From the NCBI GenBank assembly GCA_032718475.1, contig JAUCBJ010007162.1:62001-126000 (forward strand): 64,000 nucleotides of DNA, read 5' to 3'. A program made the position numbers and the translations under genes. This stretch comes from Nemertoderma westbladi (Eukaryota; Xenacoelomorpha; Nemertodermatida; Nemertodermatidae). Below are positions 22,290 through 32,767 of the stretch, one piece after another (within the stretch, counting starts at the first letter, position 1; the number at the start of each line of letters is the position of its first letter). The notes under the pieces were generated by a model. The model saw only the letters and a program-made list of their open reading frames with translations, searched no databases and had not been told where the DNA came from.

Positions 22290-23228
22290 GATTGGACCAC
22301 TCAGTGTCCACCCGAATGGTGTTAATATGGCCACCGGGTCACTCTGCTTGTCTTCGCCGAAGACCATTTGCATTCTTTCGTGGGCTGTTGGGCAGTCCAT
22401 ACCTACTATGATGGATACCTTCCTAACGTCCACGTCTGGGATTGAGAAGTCAATGTTGTCCAGGAATTTGTACTGCTCAACTTCAATGTTGGTTGGCCGC
22501 CTGGCATTGATATTAATTGACTCTATCACTTGAATGGGGTCGATAGTTGCCCCATAGTCGCATCCTGGTGCCACTGCTGCAATTGCGCACCGTCCTGTCC
22601 TCATCTCCAGGATCTCATCTTTGCTAGAGATGGTTGTTACCGCCATCCTGCTTGGCCTCGTTCTCAATCCTATCTCCTCGGCCACCCATTCCTCGACTAA
22701 TGTGAAGGCAGCTCCACTATCAACCAGCATTAGTGTTGTTACTGATCGATTGCCTTCCCCGATCACTCGTACTGGTACTACTCCAAGTAGCACCGTTCCT
22801 CTCTTCTTCGCCCCTACTGTGCTCGTCGCCATCGTTTGGCCTCTCCTTTGACCAAATTTCATTGGCTTCTCCTTACACTCCCTTGCTCTATGTCCACTCA
22901 TTACACATCGCGAGCAGATTTTATTGCTGAACGCATAATCTATCTGATCTTGCCTAGGTAGCGCCTGCCAGTACCTGCAGTTCATAGTTTGATGAAGCGC
23001 ATTTGCGTGTAGCTGACATTTGCTCTTTGGGTCGTAGCCTTCTTTATAGAGTGCATTGCGTATCGCAGTTGCGTTCGTGCCAAAGTCCCTACTATTCTTA
23101 TTGTTTGGGTTTTGCCGATTGGACGTACTGGGGTTATGTTTATTCGTGTTATTATTATTTCCCTGTTCCTTCCATGATGTTGTCTTATTCTCGGCTAGCT
23201 GTGGACTTGCAGTCCCCTGCGTCGCTGG
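22290..23228 (-). pseudogene. BEL/Pao Gag-protease fragment of inverted element B
   Basis: Open on the minus strand. In order: an Asn-rich linker, a Cys/His segment (CQLHANALHQTMNC), a CCHC knuckle CSRCVMSGHRAREC, a Lys-rich stretch, then the aspartic protease with DSGAAFTLVEEWVAEEIGL. It continues with VSIIVGMDCPTAHE and DPVAILTPFGWTLSGPI, the BEL/Pao hallmark after protease. The homology stops near 22290 and no RT, RNase H or integrase follows, so pol is lost. The open frame extends right to 23381, but residues before ATQGTASPQLAENK are antisense of the duplicated 3' UTR, a junction artefact. Confidence 0.85.
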
Positions 23229-23540
23229 GGGGGGAGAATAAGAGGCTGAGCGAGGGACGAGGAGGTCCGAGTGTGAGAGAGTTAGGGTGAGAGTGAAGGT
23301 GAGATAGGGCGGAAGTGTTGGGGAAACAAAAGTTGCGTGAAAGGTGAGCGCGATCGGCCCGACATGAGACGCCAGACACACAGGGTAGCGTTATCATACC
23401 CATAGGGGGCGGCCTGGAAAGCCAACCCCGAGAGAAAAGAATTCCACCTCACACCCGATACTAGATCGGGATCCAGCGGGATTGTAGCGCACTTTTAGGT
23501 TGATGCTATCTTCTTACCGGGAAGATAGCATGGGGGGGAG
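23227..23540 (+). repeat. second copy of forward-element 3' UTR
   Basis: Matches 19087-19403 almost exactly (a difference at GCCGAT versus GCCAAC near 23422; G run of eight versus nine). The junction with inverted element B lies in the G run. It ends with the polypurine tract directly before the 3' LTR. Confidence 0.9.
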
Positions 23541-24072
23541 TGTTAGCTTATCCAATCCCGCTAACACCCCATAAAGTTGTAAGCCGATAAGCAATATTGG
23601 GAGCCACGAGATTGGGCAATTAACCAACTCGTGCCATCCCAATAAGAGTGGGAAGGAAGCACACAATAGAGGGTCAGGGGCCAAACCCCTAACCCACAGA
23701 GAACAGGTGGAGTGAACGGGAACACTCCACGGGGCGCCAACAAGGGTAACAACCAATCAGAGGGGGGCAAGGCATCGATTGAGTAGAGCAATAAGGCCAC
23801 CGTGCAATATAGCCAGTAACACAATGTCAGTAATTCAGTTATCTCAGTGCAGTGTAGGTTAGTTAGTTTAGATAGGGGAGCACGGGACTTTAGTTACCGT
23901 ATCCCGCCTTCCGAATATTATACTACAGTCATCATATCTATATCTTATACCCATCAATTATTATACACCGAATATCAGAACTCATTCACTATTTCCGTTT
24001 ACTCTTTATACACGGCGGGGACGCGTAAACTAAACACCGGATAAATCGGGATCCCTCCTGGATCCCGTCACA
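23541..24072 (+). repeat. BEL-type 3' LTR
   Basis: 532 bp, TGTTAGC to GTCACA, matching the 5' LTR with one seen difference. Followed by the TTGGT target duplication. Confidence 0.95.
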
Positions 24073-24385
24073 TTGGTTCCCCCAAGCTTCACACTAGAAC
24101 AAAATCGTCTCCGCTTTGCAGGACATTGCTTTCGCCGTGAGGACCAGCCAGTGCATAATCTTGTACTTTGGCAGCCTCATGGAGTGAATAAGCATGGTGG
24201 ACAGCCCATGACTTTCTTGAGACGCATCTTAAAAGACACTGGCCTTGAAGATGTGTATGATCTAGCAAATGTCATGGGTGATAGGGAGTTGTGGCGGTGC
24301 AATTATGTCGATAAGCCGGCACAGCATTCTTAAAAATGCAGCTGCAATGCAGCATGCCGATCCTAGTAGTAGTAGTAGTAGTGGA
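24073..24385 (+). pseudogene. RTE-type LINE A, 3' end with (AGT)n tail
   Basis: Resumes the LINE frame exactly where the BEL element broke it: PPSFTLEQNRLRFAGHCFRR, ...QPMTFLRRILKDTGLED, ...VDKPAQHS and stop at 24333. This C-terminal block is shared by the LINE copies ending near 43067 and 60259. A 30-bp 3' UTR leads to an (AGT)n tail at about 24364-24382, the short tandem tail expected of RTE-clade elements. Confidence 0.92.
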
Positions 24386-24516
24386 GTTCAGACTTAAACA
24401 TACATAATTATTTTGTTCAATGGATGTGATTTCGAATGTGCAGTTAATGAAAAATTCACATAATTGCTAAATAATTTAAATTTATTGTGTTCAGGGTCTC
24501 AGGGACAAGTTTGTAG
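24386..24516 (+). repeat. 131-bp target-site duplication, 3' copy (LINE A)
   Basis: Matches 14651-14781 with about two substitutions and no indel, immediately after the LINE tail. Confidence 0.85.
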
Positions 24517-25548
24517 GTTCTAGAGCACTATTTTATTGAGGCAGAGAGAGGGGAGGTCTTTTGACGCAATCCATATCGGAAAATGAATATCTCGTCTGAA
24601 TGTTAAATTATTAATTAATGGAAATGAGCAGTTTAGAGTGGCACTTTCAATAAACGCAAGTCAATTTCACAGGTCTCAGTTTCATTTTTGCGAGTAATCA
24701 GATCTTATTTGCGACGATATTCCACTTGTTAGAGATTAATTTTCTTCGTGTCAAGAGTCCCCATCTTTATTTTTTACATTGTAAAGTGCTAAATAAAATG
24801 AAAATTGGAAGAAATTGAAAACCAAGTATAAAATATAAAATATATAATCTAATTATCAGTCTTTTTGTCCCGTTAGCAGTCTTTTTGTCCCGGCAGCCTC
24901 CTAAGTTAGTAGCTTCAGGACTAAGAAGCGTTCGAAAATAAATTCTTCTTCGTTGCTGAACTACACTGGATGTCAGTCACTGTCACATCCCAATAAAATA
25001 AACTTTTAGTATTTTTAGAATTTTACTTTTCTTTCAGTCGATCCGCAATCTGTTACGAGATACCATTTATATTTGACGCCATCAAGTCATGTGAGAAAGG
25101 CGAATTTAAAATTCAACTTTTTCTTAAAATACAAGTTTAATTTAATGGAAATCTGCAAACGGATCGAATCTTAATTCAACATTATATCCCGACAATTTCA
25201 TCAAGTTTAATAATAAATGATATATAATTAAAATTTAACAGTAAGTTGCATGTTCCTTTAATGTAATACAGTAGCATCAGTTTGTAGAAGATAATGACAT
25301 AGGCCTACTGTATGGTATTGTTTATTGACTAACGTCACAGGTCATACTAATTACTGATTATTCTTTACCTACGTGTAGCTAATTTTACAGAAGGTTTGTA
25401 ATTAACTTTATCTTGTTGTTTAGAAAGGGGCGTCGCAGCATAACCAATAAGTAATTGTACAAAAAAATATAATTATTTTCTGATAATTTCAGGTCGACTG
25501 TCCAAAGGGGGGCTGCGAGTGAGTGATAGCGAATCGATTCTAGGCAAA
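24517..25548. other. palindrome left arm, no feature
   Basis: AT-rich sequence with a short tandem of TCTTTTTGTCCCG (24860-24892). No coding frame or recognised repeat. Confidence 0.5.
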
Positions 25549-25757
25549 GAGTTCCCATGGAGTCTGTAAGGGACAGAGCGCACGGCCGGCCCCATTCAGA
25601 TGACATGAGTAACAATGAATCGAACTCGAACGCATTAAACTGGAAAGATTCACAACTTATAGACACTGACGGATGATAAGAGAGACCAATAGAGTTGGAA
25701 CAATTCAGACAATAGAAGCAAACAATAGAGGCTATCGAGTTGGTTTAATGTTGCTAC
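25549..25757 (+). repeat. palindrome arm segment d (left)
   Basis: Inverted match to 27487-27693. Shared landmarks: GTTCCCATGGAGTCT, GGGACAGAGCGCACGGCCGG, TGAGTAACAATGAATCGAAC, AGTTGGAACAATTCAGACAA and GGTTTAATGTTGCTAC. A small insertion (about AACAATAGAG) distinguishes the copies. Confidence 0.88.
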
Positions 25758-25873
25758 TGCGGACGCTACAATAGTCAATCGTATTCAATTAAATTAATCG
25801 GATTAGTCGATAATCGCGTCCATTACAAGATAAAACCTGAGACTAAATTTACCGCCCCCAGCTAGTTAGTTGT

Positions 25874-26398
25874 ATGTGGGGCGAGCCACGAAGTTGGCGG
25901 AGCCTTAGCGAATTGACACTGTTAGGGGGTGGGTCAATTTATGCAAATAGTTGTCGTCGTCGTCGTCGTCGTCGTTGTCGTCGTCGTCGTTGTCGTCGTC
26001 GTCGTTGTCGTCGTCGTTACGATTTTGACATGCTAATAACTTTGTCGGATTTAAAGCTGCCAAGTTGAAAATTTGTAGGTATCAATATGAGCAAAAGTTG
26101 AGATTTTTGAGAGACTTTCAGACACCATCAGTGCAATGGTCTCCCGCTAGAGGGCCACATGTCTAAACATTAAATGCCCTCCCATTTCTTTGCTTTTAAT
26201 CCGTTTAAGCTGAAACTTGGCAGATATGTATTAGACCATTAGCTGTGACTTTCAAGGGAGGCGAATCCATCTGCAGTTCTCCAGTCTGCCGCTAGAGGGC
26301 CAACGTGACTATTTGCATAAATTGACCTACCCCCTAACAGTGTCAATTCGCTAAGGCTCTGCCAACTTCGTGCTGCGCGAAGTCCCCACTTCGTGTAT
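25874..26398 (-). mobile_element. non-autonomous element, short copy (CTCTAGCGG-repeat family)
   Basis: Inverted ~60-bp terminal sequences: CGAAGTTGGCGGAGCCTTAG with AATTGACACTGTTAGGGGGT near 25886-25945, and their complement at about 26311-26372. Inside are a GTC microsatellite (25946-26018) and roughly one ~147-bp monomer bounded by CCGCTAGAGGGCC. It is the same family as 28557-29840 in opposite orientation, with far fewer internal monomers. The outer sequence carries GTGGGGCGAGCCACGAAG and GCGCGAAGTCCCCACTTCG. Confidence 0.75.
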
Positions 26399-26884
26399 GT
26401 AGGTGTATAGGTTTAGATTAGCCGGGCACCCCTGTATATTTTATATACCATACAGTATTGGCGCATGGAACCTAATGGAATACTGAACTGAGTACTTATT
26501 TTGAATTTGGAAGCAACAAATTTAGAACATTTATCTTTTGAAAACCTAAAGTAATACTTTCTTTGTTGATTTAAGTAATTTCAAAATAATATGTAAAATG
26601 TAGAAGAATTGAGCCTTTTTTTATATAATATTTTTGCATAAATATGATATCTATGCGAAAAATATCGAATCATACTTTTTTATTTTTCCTTAATTGTCGA
26701 TATACTCGATAGAAAGAAAATATATTCGATAGGAAGAAAACACTTGTAAAGACAAATAATAATCTCAAACAGTTTTAGAAAATTTAACTTTGCAATAAAA
26801 TCCACTTTTCTCTGCATTTTCATGGTTGGAATACACTTGCTTCTCCATTTGAATCCGAGCACTCGAAAATCATAAAAAATTCGG
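26399..26884. other. AT-rich, no feature
   Basis: No gene or recognised repeat. A CGATAGAAAG-like motif occurs twice near 26700-26735. Confidence 0.5.
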
Positions 26885-27228
26885 GTGAGTACTAAACAAA
26901 GACCCAATTAAGTAACCAGCATAATATTGTAACATGTTTTAAGTTTATTGTTTTGGTTCCCCCAACGCCAACATGCCTCTGAAACCTGCTCCTTTACTAA
27001 CCTGCTCCTTCAAATGGCAATGAGACCTAACGCTCTTTGGGACCTGTACAAAACAAAAAGGTAAAAGTTGCGTTAGGTCCCAAAGTGCGTTAGATCCCAT
27101 TGCCATTTAAAGGAACAGGTTAGTTAGCAGGTTACAGAGGAGTGTTGGGGGAACCAAAACAACAAACGAAAGTTAACACATGTGTTTTGTACAGGTCATT
27201 AGTCTTTGGGTCTTTGTTTTGTACTCAC
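26885..27228. repeat. foldback (hairpin) element near palindrome centre
   Basis: Two nested pairs of inverted repeats. TTGTTTTGGTTCCCCCAA at 26948-26965 pairs perfectly with 27145-27162, and the ~95-bp arms continue inward (AATGGCAATG, CTTTGGGACCT) with mismatches. An outer pair, GTGAGTAC-AAACAAAGACCC at 26885-26907, pairs with 27206-27228. The symmetry centre is near 27055. It could be a MITE or the apex of the large palindrome. Confidence 0.75.
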
Positions 27229-27486
27229 CAAAAAAAGTCAGTTTTTAATTGTCGTAAAATAACGCTTAAAAATATGAAACAATATTCATATAGAGAGAGA
27301 GACTATATACCGAAAGACAGAAAGAAGCATGGCATTATTGATGCTACCATACCTGCCTAACGTGGATCTCCAATAAGAGAATGGATGATAAATCAACAGT
27401 ATTTCAAATATCATAGGCAATAACCCCCCGAGAAGCGGTAGCCTAATGTGATTTATAGTTAATATGATCCTTTTTGTTAAGAAGAC
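27229..27486. other. no feature
   Basis: AT-rich spacer between the foldback element and palindrome segment d'. Nothing recognised. Confidence 0.5.
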
Positions 27487-27693
27487 ATATTTGTAGCAAC
27501 ATTAAACCAATTCTATAGCTTCTATTGTCTGAATTGTTCCAACTCTATTGGTCTCTCTTATCATCCGTCAGTGTCTATAAGTTGTGAATCTTTCCAGTTT
27601 AATGCGCTCGAGTTCGATTCATTGTTACTCATGTCAATTGAATGAGGCCGGCCGTGCGCTCTGTCCCTTCCAGACTCCATGGGAACTGTTTGG
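27487..27693 (-). repeat. palindrome arm segment d' (right)
   Basis: Reverse complement of 25549-25757 with a few differences (for example CTTCCAGACTCC versus the complement of GGAGTCTGTAAG). Confidence 0.88.
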
Positions 27694-27805
27694 GAACGTG
27701 TGGCACCACTTAGTTCGGGGTTCACTATAGATTATTAGTGAAATTCGTTTAATAGGGCCTCAATTCCATTTAGTATGATTCGGATGTTGTTATAAACGGA
27801 TGGGG

Positions 27806-27830
27806 TGTGGGGGGGGGGGGGGGGGGGGTG
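27806..27830. repeat. poly-G tract
   Basis: About 22 consecutive G inside a longer G/T-rich stretch. Length in the assembly is unreliable. Confidence 0.9.
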
Positions 27831-27928
27831 GGGGTGGGTAGGTGGTATACACAAAGCAAATAAAGTTAACCTGTTTGAACCATGTTCTGTTGTATTTGCA
27901 AAATATTTAGAGATAAATCAGCGATATT

Positions 27929-28251
27929 TATTAGCAAGTCGTAGGACTTGATTACTGTAAGAATTGTTGACTGACTGGCTGGCTGGCTGACTGACTGGCT
28001 GGCTGGCTGATCTACAGCCAAAACTACTCTAACGATTTTGATGAAATTTTCACAGCGGCTAGATACCGCGATTCTAAGGTCCCTGGTATGTTCCGCTATT
28101 TCGTCCATGAGCCGTGGGCTCGAAAAATAGAGATAAACGAAAAACGCCATAGGCGCAATGGTAAAATAACACCAATGACAGCTTGTTGATGGAATTTACA
28201 TTTGATTGATGACTTCCGACTTGCTTAACGGCGTCTTGACGCCGTCTCTAG
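27929..28251 (+). mobile_element. Helitron-like non-autonomous unit 1
   Basis: The 3' terminus has a hairpin ACGGCG-TCTTGA-CGCCGT (28228-28245) followed by TCTCTAG and T, the Helitron pattern of stem-loop plus CTRR inserted before T. The unit starts near GCAAGTCGTAGGACTTGATT and carries CTGGCTGG repeats and a conserved block (AACGATTTTGATGAAATTTT, CCATAGGCGCAATG). The exact 5' TC end is not fixed. Confidence 0.65.
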
Positions 28252-28556
28252 TTAGGAACCGAGAGGTTCATTACTGTAAGAATTGTTGGCTGATTGACTG
28301 GCTGGCTGGTTAATCTATTTTTTGATGAAATTTTCACAGCGGCTGGATACCGCGATTCTAAGGTCCCTGGTATGTTCCGCTATTTCGTCCATGAGCCGTG
28401 GGCTCGAAAAATAGACATAAACGAAAAAACGCCATAGGCGCAATGATAAAAACACCAGCTGGCACTCATGAAAAATGGATAGAGATAGCCTAGTAATGCT
28501 ATTCTATAGGAATGGCCACCTAACAAGGAAATGCTTTCTCTGCCAAGTATTATCCT

Positions 28557-29703
28557 CACTCTACACGAAGTGGGGCCTTCGCGCAGCACGTGAAATGAGT
28601 TAATGCTAAGTATCAACTCGAAAGGATTATAAAAACATAGGAGAAGATTTTCCCGGAAAACGTTAACCCTCTAGCGGGAGACTGGGTAACTGAAGAAGGA
28701 AGGATTAGTTTCCCTACAAAGCCACAGCCTATGGTCTATTACATATCTACCAAGTTTCCGATTGACGGATCATAAATAACGAAATGTTGGAAGGTTTTCA
28801 CTTTCATACATTTAGCCCTCTAGCGGCATATTAAAGAACTACGGATCGATCACCTTCCTCACAAAGACGAGGCATGTGGTCTAGTACATACCGGTACTGT
28901 ATATTCCAAAATTCAGCTTAAATAGATTAAGATCAAGGAATTCGCGAAGGTTATCACTTTCCTACATTTCGCCCTCTAGCGGCAGACTCGAAAACTCCGG
29001 ACCGATTACTGTCCACACAAAGACTTAGGATGTCTTCTAGTACATATATGACAAGTTTCAGCGTAATCAGATCATAAACAACTAAATGGAAGAATAATTT
29101 CACATTCGGGACATTTCGCCCTCTAGCGGCAGACTGGAGAACTGCAGACAGATTAGCCTCCTTTGAAATTTACAGCTAATGGTCTAGTACATACTTCCCA
29201 AGTTTCAGCTTAAACGGATTAAAAGCAAAGAAATGGGTGGCCATTTAATGTTTAGACATGTGGCCCTCTACCGGCAGACTGGAAAACTTCGGACCGATTA
29301 CAATCCACACAAAGACTCAGGATGTCATCTAGTACATATATGACAAGTTTCAGCGTAATCAGATCATAAACAACTAAATGGAAGAATAATTTCACATTCG
29401 GGACATTTCGCCCTCTAGCGGCAGACTGGAGAACTGCAGACAGATTAGCCTCCTTTGAAATTTACAGCTAATGGTCTAGTACATACTTCCCAAGTTTCAG
29501 CTTAAACGGATTAAAAGCAAAGAAATGGGTGGCCATTTAATGTTTAGACATGTGGCCCTCTAGCGGGAGACCATTGCACTGATGGTGTCTGAAAGTCTCT
29601 CAAAAATCTCAACTTTTGCTCATATTGATACCTACAAATTTTCAACTTGGCAGCTTTAAATCCGACAAAGTTATTAGCATGTCAAAATCGTAACGACGAC
29701 GAC

Positions 29704-29735
<32 letters not shown>

Positions 29736-29840
29736 CGACAACGACGACGACGACAACGACGACGACGACGACAACTATTTGCATAAATTGACCCACCCCC
29801 TAACAGTGTCAATTCGCTAAGGCTCCGCCAACTTCGTGGA
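28557..29840 (+). mobile_element. non-autonomous element, long copy with ~147-bp tandem monomers
   Basis: Opens with CACGAAGTGGGGCCTTCGCG and closes with CTAACAGTGTCAATTCGCTA and GGCTCCGCCAACTTCGTGG. Between about 28665 and 29570 the motif GCCCTCTAGCGG recurs seven times at spacings of roughly 145-156 bp. Adjacent monomers form a near-identical ~293-bp dimer repeat (for example ATATATGACAAGTTTCAGCG at 29044 and 29337). A GAC/AAC microsatellite occupies 29691-29775. Same family as 25874-26398, inverted. Confidence 0.8.
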
Positions 29841-30159
29841 TGTTGTATGTATTTAATTAAAATAATTTTCGTAGAGGGAAGTTAATTTGGGATTACTCTC
29901 TATCAGATGTAAGCAAAGCTGTTCAATGGGGTGGGCCATGGGACCCAAATATAGTACATTATGCATGGCAAACATTAATAAAATCATTCAGTCAACCTGA
30001 ATGGTATTTGCTTTAGTTAACTACTGTGTGTGAAAAGCGAATTTATAATGTTACCCATACTTCAGGTAAATTAATTTTTAGATATTTTGTACTGAAGGCA
30101 AGGATTTCTGTTATAATTAAAATACAAGACAGGGGCTTGTTTCGATATATGTAGTTGCG

Positions 30160-30478
30160 CCCTTCGAGCAGCACGTGAGTTAATCAAATATTAGACACAA
30201 TGTTTGACTTTGTCACTTCGAGCAGCACGTGAGTTTGGCTTTGACCCTTCGATATAATGTATTTGCGCCTTTCGAGCAGCGCGTGAGTTACATCAAATAA
30301 TAGACACACTGTTTGACTTTGTCCCTTCGAGCAGCACGTGAGTTTTGCTTTGTCCCTTGATATATGATGTTGCGCCCTTCGAGCAGCTCATGAGTTACAT
30401 CAAATAATAGACACACTGTTTGACTTTGTCCCTTCGAGCAGCACGTGAGTTTGGCTTTAACCCTTCCAGCATCGTGTG
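30160..30478 (+). repeat. tandem repeat with TTCGAGCAGCACGTGAGTT motif
   Basis: Six copies of CGAGCAGC-CGTGAGTT or close variants, alternating with TCAAATAATAGACACACTG and TTGACTTTGTCCC stretches in ~60- and ~120-bp periods. Non-coding in appearance. Confidence 0.85.
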
Positions 30479-31592
30479 TCAATCGAGCCGAATCATACCG
30501 ATTGAGCCGAATAGAACCAATCGAGGTGATCAAGCCGAGTCGAGCCCAATCGAGCCGAACAGAGCCGAGTTGAGCCCAATTAAGCCGAGTCGAGCCAGAC
30601 TGAGCCGAGTCAAGCCCAATCGAGTCGAGTCGAGCCCAATAGAGCCGAGTCGAGCCCAATCAAGCCTAGTCGAGCCCAATTGAGCTGGACCGAGCCAAGT
30701 CGAACCCAATTGAGCCGGACTGAGCCAAGTTGAGCCAAATCGAGCCAAGTCAAGCCCAATCAATCCCATTCGAGCCGAGTCGTGTGGATTGAGCCGAATC
30801 GAGCCCAATTGAGCCAAGTCAAGCCGGACCGAGCCAAGTCGAACCCAATCGAGCCGAATCGAGCTGAGTCGACTCAGACCGAGCCGAGCCGGGCCGGGCC
30901 GGGCCGAGCCGAGCCGAGCCGAGTCGAGCCGAGCCGAGCCGAGCCGAGCCGAGCCGAGCCGAGCCGAGCCGAGCCGAGCCGAGCCGAGCCGAGCCGAGCC
31001 GAGCCGAGCCGAGCCGAGCCGAGCCGAGCCGAGCCGAGCCGAGCCGAGCCGAGCCGAGCCGAGCCGAGCCGAGCCGAGCCAAGCCGATCTGAGCCGAGCC
31101 GAGCCGAGCCGAGCCGAGCTGAGCCGAGCCGTGTCGACCGTGTCACGCCAAATTGAGCCCGGATTGAGCCTAATCAAGCTGAGTCGAGCCCAATCGAGCC
31201 GAGTCGAGCCAGACTGAGCCGAGTCAAGCCCAAATCGAATCGAGTCGAGCCCAATCGAGCCGGGTCGAGCCCAATCAAGCCTAGTCGAGCCCAATTGAGC
31301 CGGACCGAGCCAAGTCGAGCCCAATCGAGCCAGACTGAGCCAAGTTGAGCCAAATCGATCCGAGTCAAGCCCAATTGAGCCGATTCGAGCCGAGTCGAGC
31401 AGATTGAGCTGAATCGAGCCCAATTGAGCCAAGTCGAGCTGGACCGAGCCGAGTCGAACCCAATCGAGCTGATTGAGCCGAATCAAGCTGAGTCGAGTCA
31501 GATCGAGCCGAGCCGAGCCTAATCGAGCCAAACCGAGCCGATCAAGCCAAGTCGAACTAAATCGTGCCCAATCGTGCAAGACCGAGCCGAGC
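30479..31592. repeat. GAGCC pentanucleotide satellite
   Basis: About 1.1 kb of 5-bp periodicity. The centre (about 30885-31130) is almost pure GAGCC. The flanks are degenerate 10-bp dimers such as GAGCCCAATC and GAGCCGAGTC. All frames on both strands are open over long stretches (poly SARLG or AEPSR), which is a repeat artefact and not evidence of genes. Confidence 0.95.
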
Positions 31593-31656
31593 TCGTTGTC
31601 TCTTTTATTTGAAATAAAAAGTCGGTTCCTTATCGGGCCGCTAGGCCCGTCACTAG

Positions 31657-32767
31657 TTAGCAAGTCGTTAGACTTGATTACTGTAAGAATTAAAAGCTGA
31701 CTGGCTGACTGGCTACTGGCTACTGACCTAGAGCCAAAACGGCTCTAACGATTTTGATGAAATTTTGCATGGACCATGAAAATGGATTTCTAAGGGTACT
31801 TGTGAAATCGCGGTTTAAATTGAAACATCTCAACTTGTTTTATTTCGAAAAATAGCCCCAAAACACTAAAATTGCCATAGGCGCAATGATAAAACACCAG
31901 CTGGCACTCATGAAAAATGTATAGAGATGGCCTGGTAATGCATTCAATAGTAAGGGCAACTAACAAAGAAGTACTTTCTCTGCCAAGTTTTATTATCACT
32001 CTACTATACAACCCAGACAGTAAGCAAACATTAACTCATTTAGCTATGGCTATTACAAACTCAGCTGAATAACTCTTCCCAATGCATCCTTGCTATGTTA
32101 ATTAATTGGCGTGCAAGCTAAATGACTGTTAGTTAAACAGTGTGTTGGCTACACAGTGTATTGTACTATGCTCTCATCGCATTATTGTTTTATTTTGAAA
32201 TGTTTGTGCCAACATTAATACTGTGGAGGCTGTATGCTTATAAGGCTGAATATTTACTCAGCCTCAAAATGATTCTCCATAAGGCTAACATTATTGTTTG
32301 AAATATAAAAATATGTTATGCAAATTGTATGTATTTAATTCCAAACATATGGAGTAAAATGAACAACATGGTTATTAAAAGTTTTACAAAATAAATAAAA
32401 TAATATATAAAATATTGTGCGCGATTGTATTGAATTCATGATTTGGATTTGGATTCATGGATTCTGCTGTTATTGTTATTAATTAATTGATACCTCGACT
32501 CCTCTCTGAGACTCCGACTACTCTACCCGATTGAACAAAATAATCATTTCGCTAACTGCCTCTCTATCTTCTATAATCACAACAGCTTTTTATAATTCAT
32601 TAGATGATTACAACATAATAATTATAGTTTGAAGTTGTCTAGAAAAATTTTCGTACACCACCGGGACTACCCTCACACTAATTGATTATCAGACAGAACA
32701 AAAAGCGTTTACTTGATTCGTACTGTCTCCTACGACTTGCTTCACGGGCCGCTAGGCCCGTCTCTAG
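31657..32767 (+). mobile_element. Helitron-like unit 3
   Basis: Starts directly after unit 2 with GCAAGTCGTTAGACTTGATT and the shared internal block (AACGATTTTGATGAAATTTT, CACCAGCTGGCACTCATGAA). It ends with a perfect 7-bp stem hairpin ACGGGCC-GCTA-GGCCCGT at 32744-32761 followed by CTCTAG and T. About 1.1 kb, AT-rich, no coding frame. Confidence 0.65.

Larger units (their letters stand above)
16107..24072 (+). mobile_element. composite BEL/Pao-type LTR retrotransposon inserted in LINE A
   Basis: A 7966-bp unit bounded by 532-bp LTRs (16107-16638 and 23541-24072, one substitution seen) with TG...CA ends. It is flanked by the 5-bp duplication TTGGT (16102-16106, 24073-24077). Removing the unit and one TTGGT restores the LINE sequence found in the other copies. 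Inside, a forward Gag-like ORF and 3' UTR (to 19403) are followed by an inverted segment of a related element (19463 to about 23228). The forward 3' UTR is then repeated (23227-23540) before the 3' LTR. The BEL assignment rests on the protease region at 22290-23228 and the 5-bp duplication. Confidence 0.85.
28252..31656 (+). mobile_element. Helitron-like unit 2, swollen by internal arrays
   Basis: Begins with the same block as unit 1 (ATTACTGTAAGAATTGTTGG, CTGGCTGG, CAGCGGCTGGATACCGCG, CCATAGGCGCAATG). It ends at hairpin CGGGCC-GCTA-GGCCCG plus TCACTAG, then T (31634-31657). Between them lie the ~147-bp repeat element (28557-29840), a GCAGCACGTGAG array and the GAGCC satellite. No Rep/helicase gene is present. 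Whether all of this belongs to one transposed unit is inference. Confidence 0.5.

Noticed and set aside
23229-23381. N-terminal ~50 residues of the open frame 23381-22251
   Set aside because: Antisense of the duplicated 3' UTR joined to the protease fragment at the chimera junction; not part of a BEL protein.
30288-31700. 377-residue SARLG-repeat frame and its antisense AEPSR frames
   Set aside because: 5-bp GAGCC repeat lacks stop codons in every frame; no other gene features.
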